A stretch of DNA of 64,000 nt from Modestobacter marinus (GTDB lineage: Bacteria > Actinomycetota > Actinomycetes > Mycobacteriales > Geodermatophilaceae): NCBI RefSeq assembly GCF_011758655.1, contig NZ_JAAMPA010000001.1, forward strand, positions 1,240,001 through 1,304,000. Direction: 5' to 3'. Under the pieces are notes generated by a model, which saw only the letters and a list, made by a program, of their open reading frames with translations, did no database searches and was not told the DNA's origin. Within the stretch, counting starts at the first letter, position 1. Each line of letters opens with the position of its first letter. The position numbers and the translations under genes were made by a program. This document shows positions 42,536-49,965 of the stretch, piece after piece.

Positions 42536-43728
42536 CCCTCCACCTCGTCGCGGGTGCGCTGGATCGCGGCCATCACCGTCTCCACCACCATGACGCCGGC
42601 GACGCCGTCCCGGCCGGTCACCACGACGCCGCCCTGGCTGGCGGCGAGCATGGTGTCCAGCGCGTCGTTGAGGGTGGAGCGGAGCCCCACCACCGGGAGC
42701 TTCTCGTCCACGGTGTCGGGCACGGTGGTCGCCCGGGACAGCTCCGCCAGCGACGGCCAGCTGATCGGCCGGTCACGCCGGTCGACCACGACGACGTACT
42801 TCTCCCCGGCGGCCGACGCGCGGCGGACGACCTCGGCGGCGTCCTCACCGACCCGGGCCTGCTGGGGGTGGAGCAGCTCGACGTCCCCGACCCGGGTGAG
42901 GGTCAGCTGCTTCAGCGTCGCGCCGGCGCCGACGAAGTCGGCCACGTACTCCTCCGCCGGGTCGGCGAGGATCGCCTCCGGGGTGTCGTACTGCACGACC
43001 CGCGCGCCGACGTCGAAGACGACGATCCGGTCACCGAGCTTGACCGCCTCGTCGAAGTCGTGGGTGACGAACACGATCGTCTTGCCCAGCTCCTCCTGGA
43101 TGCGCAGCAGCTCGTCCTGCAGGCGCTGGCGGGTGATCGGGTCGACCGCCCCGAACGGCTCGTCCATCAGCAGCACCGGCGGGTCGGCGGCGAGCGCCCG
43201 GGCCACGCCGACGCGCTGCTGCTGGCCACCGGAGAGCTCGCGGGGGTAGCGGTCGCGGTAGACCTCGGGGTCGAGGCCCACGAGCTCCAGCAGCTCGTCG
43301 ACCCGGGCGTCGATCCGCTTGCGGTCCCACTTGAGCATCCCGGGGACCAGGCCGACGTTGGTGCCCACGGTCATGTGCGGGAAGAGCCCACCGGCCTGGA
43401 TGACGTACCCGATCCGGCGGCGCAGCTGGTCGGCGTCCTGCCCGGTGACGTCCTCGTCGCCCAGGAAGATCTTGCCGCTGGTGGGCTCCACCAGCCGGTT
43501 GAGCATCTTCAGCAGCGTGGTCTTCCCGCAGCCGGAAGGACCGACGAACATGACCATCTGCCCGGCCGGGATGTCCAGGTCGACGGCGTCGACCGCCGGC
43601 TTCGCCTGGCCGGGATAGTTCTTGGTGACGCCCTCGAGCCGGATCGACACACCGCTGACCTGGCGGTCGGTGCGGGTCGGTGCGGCTGCTGCGGTGGCGC
43701 CGCCGCGCTCGGCGGTGGTCTCAGACAC
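42532..43728 (-). CDS. Betaine/choline ABC transporter ATPase with CBS domains
   Basis: 398 residues. Walker A VGPSGCGKTTLLKMLNRL, signature RELSGGQQQRVGVARALAAD, Walker B VLLMDEPFGAVDPITRQRLQ and switch His in FVTHDFDEAVKLGDR. Residues about 275-395 form a CBS pair (VVVVDRRDRPISWPSLAE, GVVVTGRDGVAGVMVVE). In OpuA-type importers this pair senses ionic strength or cyclic dinucleotides. It overlaps both flanking permease genes. Confidence 0.93.
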   Translation of the reverse strand: MSETTAERGGATAAAAPTRTDRQVSGVSIRLEGVTKNYPGQAKPAVDAVDLDIPAGQMVMFVGPSGCGKTTLLKMLNRLVEPTSGKIFLGDEDVTGQDADQLRRRIGYVIQAGGLFPHMTVGTNVGLVPGMLKWDRKRIDARVDELLELVGLDPEVYRDRYPRELSGGQQQRVGVARALAADPPVLLMDEPFGAVDPITRQRLQDELLRIQEELGKTIVFVTHDFDEAVKLGDRIVVFDVGARVVQYDTPEAILADPAEEYVADFVGAGATLKQLTLTRVGDVELLHPQQARVGEDAAEVVRRASAAGEKYVVVVDRRDRPISWPSLAELSRATTVPDTVDEKLPVVGLRSTLNDALDTMLAASQGGVVVTGRDGVAGVMVVETVMAAIQRTRDEVEG

Positions 43729-44362
43729 GGATGCCCCTCGAGGTGGTCAGGCGACCGACCAGCACGAGCACCACGTCCAGGACGAGGGCCAGCAGGACGA
43801 TCGCGATGGTCCCGACGAGCGTGGCGTTCAGCGCGTTCGCACCGCCCAGCCGGGAGAGTCCGGAGAAGATGAAGCTGCCCAGGCCGGGGCCGAGCACGTA
43901 GGCGGCGATCGCGGCGATGCCCATGACCATCTGGGTGGAGACCCGGATGCCGGCCAGGATCACCGGCCAGGCGAGCGGGAGCTCGATCCGCACCAGCGTG
44001 CTCAGCCGGCTCATCCCGATGCCGCGCGCCGACTCCACCAGCGACCGGTCGACGCCGGCCAGGCCGACGACGGCGTTGCGCAGGATCGGCAGGGCGGCGT
44101 AGAAGGTCACCGCGATCACGGCCGGGGTGATCCCGAACCCGAAGGGCGCGAGCAGGATGCCCAGCAGCGCGAACGACGGGATGGTCAGCCCGATGGCCGA
44201 GAGGCCGTTGGCCAGCCCGGTGAGCCGCGGGCTGCGGTAGGCCAGCACCGCCAGTCCGATGGCGATCACGGTGGCCAGCAGCACGCACTGCACGACCAGG
44301 CTGACGTGCTGGAAGGCCTGGAAGGCGATCAGTCCGCGCCGATCGACCAGGTAGTCCCACAT
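43721..44362 (-). CDS. Betaine/choline ABC transporter permease
   Basis: 213 residues from ATG; first gene of the operon. Six helices with the same plan as its partner: QCVLLATVIAIGLAVLAYRS, LTIPSFALLGILLAPFGFGI, and the EAA loop VESARGIGMSRLSTLVRIEL. The GLGSFIFSGLSRLGGANALN segment near the end is typical of OpuCD. An operator-like palindrome lies about 180 bases upstream. Confidence 0.9.
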   Translation of the reverse strand: MWDYLVDRRGLIAFQAFQHVSLVVQCVLLATVIAIGLAVLAYRSPRLTGLANGLSAIGLTIPSFALLGILLAPFGFGITPAVIAVTFYAALPILRNAVVGLAGVDRSLVESARGIGMSRLSTLVRIELPLAWPVILAGIRVSTQMVMGIAAIAAYVLGPGLGSFIFSGLSRLGGANALNATLVGTIAIVLLALVLDVVLVLVGRLTTSRGIRV

Positions 44363-44545
44363 CGGCCCACCCCCTCTCCGCACCAGACCACGCTGGGCCG
44401 GGCGTTCGTCGTCCTCACGGCGCCGCACTCGGTCCAGGGGGACTGGGCGGCCTCGGCGGGCAAGCGGCCCCGGCGCGCCATGCGCTGCTGCGAGGGCTCC
44501 ACCGCCGGGCACGGGCCCTACCGCACCGGCGGCCTCATGTCGGCC

Positions 44546-44564
44546 GTGTGACACCGTGTCACAC
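44546..44564. promoter_or_regulatory. Operator-like palindrome in the betaine importer / STAS intergenic region
   Basis: GTGTGACACCGTGTCACAC is a perfect 19-bp palindrome with 8-bp arms. The 339-bp region (44363-44701) has no gene. It also holds the 12-bp palindrome CCCCGATCGGGG (44636-44647). Both importer and STAS genes are transcribed away from it. The protein that binds it is not known. Confidence 0.55.
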
Positions 44565-44659
44565 CCGTCACCCGGACCGCGAGTGGAACCGGATGACGAA
44601 GTGATGACGTTCCTGACCGGGTCCAGCGACTGGCGTGCCCCGATCGGGGTAGGGACCCG

Positions 44660-44683
44660 CCCTGTCCCGATCTGCGGACAGGG
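44660..44683. promoter_or_regulatory. Hairpin just upstream of the STAS gene
   Basis: CCCTGTCC (44660-44667) and GGACAGGG (44676-44683) are perfect 8-bp arms with an 8-base loop, 18 bases before the STAS start. It may act in the 5' leader or as an operator. Its function is not known. Confidence 0.4.
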
Positions 44684-44701
44684 GCCGACGGGAGACGATC
44701 G

Positions 44702-45142
44702 GTGACGGACACGGCGGAGGTGTCCCGGTCTGGAGGAGGACCCATCAAGACGGTCAGGTCGGCAGCCGGCGAGGCGCCGTTCCAGGTGCGGCTCGCCGAC
44801 GGCCCGGAACCGGGGCAGCTCGTCGCCTCCGTGTCCGGTGAGCTGGACGCGGCCAGCAACCCGCTCCTGCAGCAGACCCTGCTCGCGGCGCTGCGCGAGG
44901 CGGAGCGCCTGCTCACCATCGACCTGTCCGGGGTGACCTTCTTCGGGTCCGCCGGGGTCACGGCGCTGGTGTGGGTCAGCCAGCACCCGGAGGCCGACGG
45001 CAAGCACGTCGGCGTCATCGCGACCAGCCGCATCGTCACCGGGCCGCTGGAGCTGACCGGGCTGCTCCAGCGGCTGGACGTCCACGGCATGCCCGGCGTC
45101 GCCGCCGGCCCCGACGGGGGCGAGGAGCGGGCGCGGCGCTGA
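44702..45142 (+). CDS. STAS domain anti-anti-sigma factor
   Basis: 146 residues from GTG. The STAS fold is visible: LVASVSGELDAASNPLLQQT, then the phosphorylation loop TIDLSGVTFFGSAGVTALVW with Ser83 as the probable target, and LELTGLLQRLDVHGMPGV at the end. Unphosphorylated, it should bind an RsbW-like kinase and free a sigma factor. The kinase-like gene follows 98 bases later on the same strand. Confidence 0.85.
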   Translation: MTDTAEVSRSGGGPIKTVRSAAGEAPFQVRLADGPEPGQLVASVSGELDAASNPLLQQTLLAALREAERLLTIDLSGVTFFGSAGVTALVWVSQHPEADGKHVGVIATSRIVTGPLELTGLLQRLDVHGMPGVAAGPDGGEERARR

Positions 45143-45240
45143 CCGCACCGAGCCGACACGTGACCCCCCGTGCTGCACCCGGGCGCTGCGTCCGCCACCA
45201 TGGTCCCGGCGGAGACACCGGCCGGCGGGAGGCCCGAAGA

Positions 45241-45720
45241 GTGAGCGCACTGGTCTGGCCATCGGCCGACGTGCCCCACGAGGACGGCGACGTGTGGCGG
45301 TGGGAGCTCCCGACGGTGCACGACGCGTCCCGGGTGCGCATGGACCTGCGGGCCCGCCTCGCCCACCCGTCCCTGGCCGCCCGGTCCACCGAGGACGCCC
45401 GTGAGGGCCTGCTGCTGGTGTTCGAGGAGCTGAGCTCCAACGCGCTGCGGCACGGTGGCGGTGCGGTGGTGGCGCTGATCGTCGCCGCCCCGGCCGGCTG
45501 GCTGATCGTGCTCACCGACGGCTCGCCCGACGCCCCACCGCGCCCCGCGGTCGACCGCGACCCGGCGTACGGCGGGATGGGGCTGCCGATGGTGGCCCAG
45601 TTGTCGCTCGACTACGGCTGGTGCAGCGACACCGAGCGCAAGCACGTGTGGGCCCGGCTGCCCTCCGGGCTGGCGACCGCCGCCGTCCCGCGGCCGCGCT
45701 CCTCCGGCCCCGGGGCCTGA
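45241..45720 (+). CDS. ATP-binding anti-sigma/switch-kinase-like protein (HATPase_c_2)
   Basis: 159 residues from GTG. REGLLLVFEELSSNALRHGG (N-box Glu and Asn) and VDRDPAYGGMGLPMVAQLSL (G-box) are the GHKL motifs. It is similar in plan and in the Pro-Ala-Val-x-Arg-Asp-Pro stretch to the protein at 32453-32893, so the two are probably paralogues. With the STAS gene upstream it makes a partner-switching pair. No sigma factor is encoded in the window. Confidence 0.83.
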   Translation: MSALVWPSADVPHEDGDVWRWELPTVHDASRVRMDLRARLAHPSLAARSTEDAREGLLLVFEELSSNALRHGGGAVVALIVAAPAGWLIVLTDGSPDAPPRPAVDRDPAYGGMGLPMVAQLSLDYGWCSDTERKHVWARLPSGLATAAVPRPRSSGPGA

Positions 45721-45728
45721 CCGACTGC

Positions 45729-46172
45729 TCAACCCCGGACCACCTGCACCTCGCCGAACCCCTCGGCGGTGCTCGGCGGGGTGAGCTGGCCGGCGGCGCT
45801 GTACAACCCCACCAGCGGCACCCGGTCCCGGCCCTCGCGCGCCTCGTTGCGGGCCCGGCAGGTCTCCAGCGGGACGTCGAGGAACACCGCGCGGACCGGG
45901 ACGCCGGCCGCTGCCGCCGTCGCGATCAGCGGTGCCCGCTCGGCCGGCGAGGGCGAGGTGTTGTCGACGACGACGCTGGCGCCCTCGGCGAGCAGGGCGG
46001 CCACCACCCGCTGCTGCCGGGCCTCGCGGTGCCGGGCGTTCGGCCAGTGGTCCTTGCTGACGACCACGTGGGTGCCGGCCAGGTGCGCGGCGACCCAGCT
46101 GGACTTGCCCGACCCCTGCAGCCCGACCATGACCACGAGCTCCTGGGGCGCCGCGTCGTCCTGGGGGGTCAC
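45729..46172 (-). CDS. P-loop kinase-like ATPase (polynucleotide-kinase type)
   Basis: 147 residues from GTG. Walker A VVMVGLQGSGKSSWVAAHL; VVDNTSPSPAERAPLIATAA fits the Asp-Asn-Thr substrate motif of T4-PNK-like kinases; VFLDVPLETCRARNEAREGR is the lid with arginines. Stand-alone domains of this kind phosphorylate small molecules or nucleic-acid ends; the substrate is unknown. It is convergent with the HATPase gene, eight bases away. Confidence 0.82.
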   Translation of the reverse strand: MTPQDDAAPQELVVMVGLQGSGKSSWVAAHLAGTHVVVSKDHWPNARHREARQQRVVAALLAEGASVVVDNTSPSPAERAPLIATAAAAGVPVRAVFLDVPLETCRARNEAREGRDRVPLVGLYSAAGQLTPPSTAEGFGEVQVVRG

Positions 46173-46274
46173 GTCCTCCCCGGTACCCGCTGACCCGCTC
46201 GGTGATCACCCGGGGGTTGCCGGGCCGCACCTGCGGGCATGGAGGGTCAACTGCCCCCAGACCGAGGAGGACCC

Positions 46275-46622
46275 GTGTTCCCGGCCGAGAACATCCGTGA
46301 CTGGCGCACCCTGAACGTCGTCGACCCGGACGGGAGCAAGATCGGCACGTTGGAGTCGGTGTACGTGGACACCACCACCGACCAGCCGTTCTTCGCTGCG
46401 GTCACCACCGGCATGATCGGCCGGCACAAGCTGACGTTCGTGCCGCTGACCGGCGCCACCGTGGCCCCCGACCACATCCGGGTCACCGTCTCCAAGGACC
46501 TCACCAAGAGCGCGCCGTCCATCGACACCGACGGCGAGCTGACCGTCGAGCAGGAGCCGGACGTCTTCGCGCACTACTCGATGCCCTACACCGGCGGCGT
46601 CCGCCGGCTGGCCCGCCGCTAG
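46275..46622 (+). CDS. PRC-barrel domain protein
   Basis: 115 residues from the GTG at 46275, chosen for its Shine-Dalgarno GAGGAGG five bases upstream. RDWRTLNVVDPDGSKIGTLE, then SVYVDTTTDQPFFAAV, is the PRC-barrel, and LTFVPLTGATVAPDHIRVTV the second strand set. Small PRC-barrel proteins are stress-linked in actinobacteria, but their biochemical role is poorly defined. A strong hairpin follows 37 bases after the stop. Confidence 0.82.
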   Translation: MFPAENIRDWRTLNVVDPDGSKIGTLESVYVDTTTDQPFFAAVTTGMIGRHKLTFVPLTGATVAPDHIRVTVSKDLTKSAPSIDTDGELTVEQEPDVFAHYSMPYTGGVRRLARR

Positions 46623-46658
46623 TCGTACCGACCGGGCGCAGCAGCCGCCGCGTCCGGC

Positions 46659-46702
46659 GGGCCCGCTGGTCCCCCTCCACCGAGAGGGTGACCAGCGGGC
46701 CC
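46659..46702 (+). terminator. Hairpin terminator after the PRC-barrel gene
   Basis: GGGCCCGCTGGTC (46659-46671) and GACCAGCGGGCCC (46690-46702) are perfect 13-bp arms. Inside them CCCTC and GAGGG pair again around CACCGA. It is very stable and has no T-tract. Confidence 0.75.
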
Positions 46703-46889
46703 TCGCCGTAGGCGCCGGCGCCCGGACCGACCGCCACGTCGTGCTGTCGAGCCGGTGCCGGGTCGGGCGACGGCTGGTCACCTGCCGTTCACCGTCAGTT
46801 CGCCGAGTTGTCAACTGTTCATCAACCGACCTACGGTGCTCGGGCACCTGGGTCAGCTGGTCCTGGGGCGTCGATCCCAGGGGTCCACC

Positions 46890-47705
46890 GTGCTCACCGT
46901 CATCCGACCGCGCCGGCTGGTCGCCGTCCTGACCGGGGCGGTCGTCCTGCTGGGCGCGGTCAGCCTCACCCTGAACCTCCTCGTGCTGCAGGCGGCCGAC
47001 TCGCCGGCGGCAGGGCTGCTCGACCTGCTCAGCGTCAACCGGGAGGGGAACCTCCCGACGTGGTTCTCCTCGGCGCTGCTGCTGTCGGCGGCGGCCGCGG
47101 TGGCGGGAGTCGGTGCGTGGGCGCATCGGGTCCGCGACCGCTGGCGGTGGCACTGGACGGTCCTCGCCGCGGTGTTCGGCTACCTCTCGGTCGACGAGCT
47201 CGTGCGGTTGCACGAGCGGGCCAACCACCAGGTCGGCAAGGTGGTGGAGCCGACCGGGGTCTTCACCTTCGGCTGGTGGCTGCTGGCCGCACCGCTGGTC
47301 CTGCTGTTCGCCGCCGCCTACGTCCGCTTCCTCCGCGGGCTGCCCGGACGGATCGGCCTGCTCATGGTGGTGGCCGGGACCCTCTACGTCGGCGGCGCCA
47401 TCGGCATGGAGATGGTGGGCAGCTGGCTGGCCGACGACCGGGGGACGCTGCTGTCCACCCCCTACGTCCTGGCCACCACGGCGGAGGAGGTGTTCGAGAT
47501 GCTCGGCGTGGTCGTCTTCCTCTACGCCGTCACCACCTACGCGAACTCCCGGATGACCGTCGTCGACGTCCCCGTCGCGCCCGCCGCCGCGCTGCCCGTC
47601 CAGGCTCCCGACCGTGCCGGCCGGGGTCGCGGCCGTGCCGCTGCCGGTGCGGGCACGGCCCCGGGCGCGGTGGACTCCGACCTCGGCAGCTCGCGCGCGG
47701 CCTGA
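46890..47705 (+). CDS. Multi-pass membrane protein
   Basis: 271 residues from the GTG at 46890 (the open frame before it is not convincing). Six or seven helices: LVAVLTGAVVLLGAVSLTLN, FSSALLLSAAAAVAGVGAWA, WTVLAAVFGYLSVDELVRLH, FGWWLLAAPLVLLFAAAYVR, LLMVVAGTLYVGGAIGMEM, VFEMLGVVVFLYAVTTY. The conserved-looking polar residues SVDELVRLHERANHQVGK sit between helices. The C-terminal 45 residues are Ala/Gly/Arg-rich and disordered. Function unknown. The 267 bases upstream hold a terminator and an AT-richer stretch (GTTCATCAACC) that may be the promoter. Confidence 0.7.
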   Translation: MLTVIRPRRLVAVLTGAVVLLGAVSLTLNLLVLQAADSPAAGLLDLLSVNREGNLPTWFSSALLLSAAAAVAGVGAWAHRVRDRWRWHWTVLAAVFGYLSVDELVRLHERANHQVGKVVEPTGVFTFGWWLLAAPLVLLFAAAYVRFLRGLPGRIGLLMVVAGTLYVGGAIGMEMVGSWLADDRGTLLSTPYVLATTAEEVFEMLGVVVFLYAVTTYANSRMTVVDVPVAPAAALPVQAPDRAGRGRGRAAAGAGTAPGAVDSDLGSSRAA

Positions 47706-47773
47706 CCGGGCCACCACCGCCTGACCGGACGGCCGCCCTCCGTCAGGCCGCCACCATCAGGTGGCGACCGCCC

Positions 47774-47839
47774 GGCTGCCAGGGCTCCAGGGCTGCCGGG
47801 GCTCCAGGCTTCCGGGGCTCCGGGCTGCCGGGGCGTCAG
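47774..47839. repeat. Short degenerate tandem repeat after the membrane protein gene
   Basis: Four imperfect copies of a 16- to 17-bp unit (GGCTGCCAGGGCTCCA, then variants with GGGG or TTCC) run into the stop codon of the NYN gene. Slippage-prone GC-rich spacer; no function seen. Confidence 0.55.
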
Positions 47840-48534
47840 CCTCGGCGGGCGGCGAAGAGACCGGCGGCGTCGCGCAGGCTCTTGGTCGGGCGCAGCCAGG
47901 CGCCGTCCGCCGGCAGCGCGTCCAGCCGCACGCGGTCCAGCGGCTCGACGAACGCGCCGGGGACGTCCTCGATGTCGACGAACTGCAGCAGCTCGGAGCT
48001 GATCGCGTACCCGGCGACCTCGCTGAACGCGACGACGACCACCTCGGTGCCCGCGCGCGCCAGGTCCTCCAGCGGCTCGGCGAAGTTCCGGCCGTCACCG
48101 GAGAAGACGACGAGACGACGCAGCTGGTGACTGTGCGCCCGGACGCTGATGTGGTCCAGCATCGACTGGTCGATGTCGTCGTCGGGCTGCAGCTTGGGCC
48201 GGGCGAAGACGGCGTAACCGAAGCTGCGCAGGGCCTCCACCCAGCGCTGCAGCGAGGTGGCGTGCTGCGGCGGCACGTTGGCGAAGACGCACGCCTCGAC
48301 CTCCGGCTGCTGCGGTGCCCCGAACTCCTCGGCACCCTCGACGAACCACGCGGCGATCGCGTCGAACCGTGGCCGGGACGCCGCGGTGGGGCGGGCGCCG
48401 ATCACGTTCGCCAGGGTCATGTCGATGTTCGGCGCGTCCCACACCAGCAGGTCCAGCGACGGACGCGGCCCCTCGGCCGAGAACTCGTCGTGCCCGTCCA
48501 CCGCTCCGGTCGCGTCGTCGAGGGTCTCGGTCAT
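47836..48534 (-). CDS. NYN (PIN-like) domain protein
   Basis: 232 residues from ATG. SLDLLVWDAPNIDMTLANVI supplies the first catalytic Asp region of NYN nucleases, DDDIDQSMLDHISVRAHSHQ the second Asp cluster, and RRLVVFSGDGRNFAEPLEDL the third, where SGDGRNF matches the usual SGDSDF-like motif. These domains cut RNA. The C-terminus (ADGAWLRPTKSLRDAAGLFA) is an added helix. The target is unknown. Confidence 0.82.
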   Translation of the reverse strand: MTETLDDATGAVDGHDEFSAEGPRPSLDLLVWDAPNIDMTLANVIGARPTAASRPRFDAIAAWFVEGAEEFGAPQQPEVEACVFANVPPQHATSLQRWVEALRSFGYAVFARPKLQPDDDIDQSMLDHISVRAHSHQLRRLVVFSGDGRNFAEPLEDLARAGTEVVVVAFSEVAGYAISSELLQFVDIEDVPGAFVEPLDRVRLDALPADGAWLRPTKSLRDAAGLFAARRG

Positions 48535-48703
48535 CGGCTCAGTCTGCCGGTCGCGCTCCGGCTGCGGGTCCGGTGGGCGCGGAACGGCAGTGGGCGCGCC
48601 GCCCGGAGCGGTCGCCCGACGCCGACGCCGACCGGTCACCGGGCAGCTCCCACGCCAGGACGACGGCGCCTCGACCAACTCACGCCGGCACCGTACGAGA
48701 CGC

Positions 48704-49099
48704 TCAGGTCGTGAGGGCCACCAGCCGCTTGAGCGCCAGCAGGGCCAGCGGCGCGTAGCCCAGCACCAGCGGGGCGAACCCGCTGATCCGCAGGCCGGTG
48801 GTCGTCCCGCCGTCCGGGCCGGGGCTCACCCAGTGCGCCAGCCCCAGCCGGGTCGGGCCGACGGTGACCTGCCAGCTCCACTCCCGCGTGGCGTCGGACA
48901 CCTCGTCGATCACGAACGGGACGGAGGTGCGCAGCGGGTCGAACACCCGCCCGGTGACGCCCTGGGCGATCCGCGGGGCACTGGCCTGCACCCGGCTGAT
49001 CTGCGGGGACCACTCCGGCCAGCGGGCGGGGTGCACGAAGCGGTCCCACACCTCGCCGGGCTCGATCGGGCCGGTGGCGTGCAGGGTCAGTGTGGTCAC
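48704..49099 (-). CDS. SRPBCC (START-like) family protein
   Basis: 131 residues from GTG. TGPIEPGEVWDRFVHPARWP, then EWSPQISRVQ, is the common SRPBCC opening. VTGRVFDPLRTSVPFVIDEV, then REWSWQVTVGPTRLGLAHWV, makes the curved sheet around a hydrophobic pocket. The C-terminal helix is unusually hydrophobic (APLVLGYAPLALLALKRLV). A small hydrophobic ligand or polyketide is typical for the fold; none is indicated here. Confidence 0.78.
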   Translation of the reverse strand: MTTLTLHATGPIEPGEVWDRFVHPARWPEWSPQISRVQASAPRIAQGVTGRVFDPLRTSVPFVIDEVSDATREWSWQVTVGPTRLGLAHWVSPGPDGGTTTGLRISGFAPLVLGYAPLALLALKRLVALTT

Positions 49100-49233
49100 C
49101 CGGGACGGTTGCCCGCCCAGCTGCCGACTGACACCCGGGCGGGCTGACGGCCGGGATCCGCCCCCGAGAGTGACCCCGACCGGTCCATCCGCGCCGGACC
49201 AGGATGCGCCCCACCCGCCGACCTCGCAGGTCC

Positions 49234-49249
49234 GGTTCCACGTGGAACC
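49234..49249. promoter_or_regulatory. parS-like palindrome, copy 2
   Basis: GGTTCCACGTGGAACC, a perfect 16-bp palindrome in the intergenic space upstream of a GNAT gene. It contains the same 14-mer as the sites at 22502 and 61014. Confidence 0.55.
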
Positions 49250-49288
49250 CCCGGCCGCGCCCCGCGACCCGGGCGCGAGGATGACGCC

Positions 49289-49826
49289 GTGCCCGGCTCC
49301 CCCTCGACCGTCCTCCGCCCGATGACGGCGGCCGACTGGCCCGCCGTCCGCGAGATCCTCGCCGCCGGCATCGCCACCGGCCTCGCCACCTTCGAGACCG
49401 AGCCACCGAGCTGGGCGGCCTTCGACGCCTCACGCCTGGCCGGTCACCGGCACGTCGCCACCGACGACACCGGCACCGTGCTCGGCTGGGTGGCGTGCAC
49501 CCGCGAGTCGCCGCGGGCGGCGTATGCCGGCGTGGTGGACCACTCGGTCTACGTCGCCGCGCACGCGGCCGGGCGGGGCGTCGGGCGGCTGCTGCTGCAG
49601 GCGCTCATCGACTCGACCGAGGCCGACGGCATCTGGACCATCCGGGCGGCCGTCCTCCCGGCCAACACCGCGAGCCTCGCGCTGCACGAGCGGCTCGGGT
49701 TCCGGGTGGTCGGCCGCCGCGAGCGGGGTCGGCCGCCGGGTCGTCGACGGTCGGGCGACCTGGCACGACGTGCTGTTCCTCGAGCGACGCAGCCGGGTGG
49801 TCGGCCGGGACGGCGACCCGGCCTGA
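49289..49826 (+). pseudogene. GNAT acetyltransferase (phosphinothricin-acetyltransferase-like) with a frameshift
   Basis: Residues 1-145 are intact: TVLRPMTAADWPAVREILAA, GLATFETEPPSWAAFDA, VYVAAHAAGRGVGRLLLQAL (acetyl-CoA loop) and NTASLALHERLGFRVVGRRE. After that the frame turns to Arg/Pro/Gly. The true family ending (VGRRVVDGRATWHDVLFLER, then RSRVVGRDGDPA) is in the next frame and stops at 49826. Dropping one G from the GGGG at 49724-49727 joins them into about 178 residues. The enzyme may still fold, since the break is near the end. Without correction the frame would stop at 49894. Confidence 0.78.
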
Positions 49827-49832
49827 TCCGCC

Positions 49833-49861
49833 GTCAGGCCGGCGGGCCGCCGACCAGCAGC
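49833..49861. repeat. 29-bp direct copy of the cinA 3' end
   Basis: Bases 49833-49861 are identical to 49965-49993, which encode the end of CinA on the minus strand (LLVGGPPA plus stop). The copy lies just past the frameshifted GNAT gene. The DNA between the copies carries further GC-rich partial matches, so this is probably a small duplication scar. Confidence 0.75.
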
Positions 49862-49965
49862 CGCGCGGCGGGCCGGGACGGCGGCCCGGCCTGACCGGCG
49901 TCAGCCCGGGGCGACGGATCCGCAGCCACGTGGTGGTCAGGATCGCGACCTGGCCCGACCCACGG

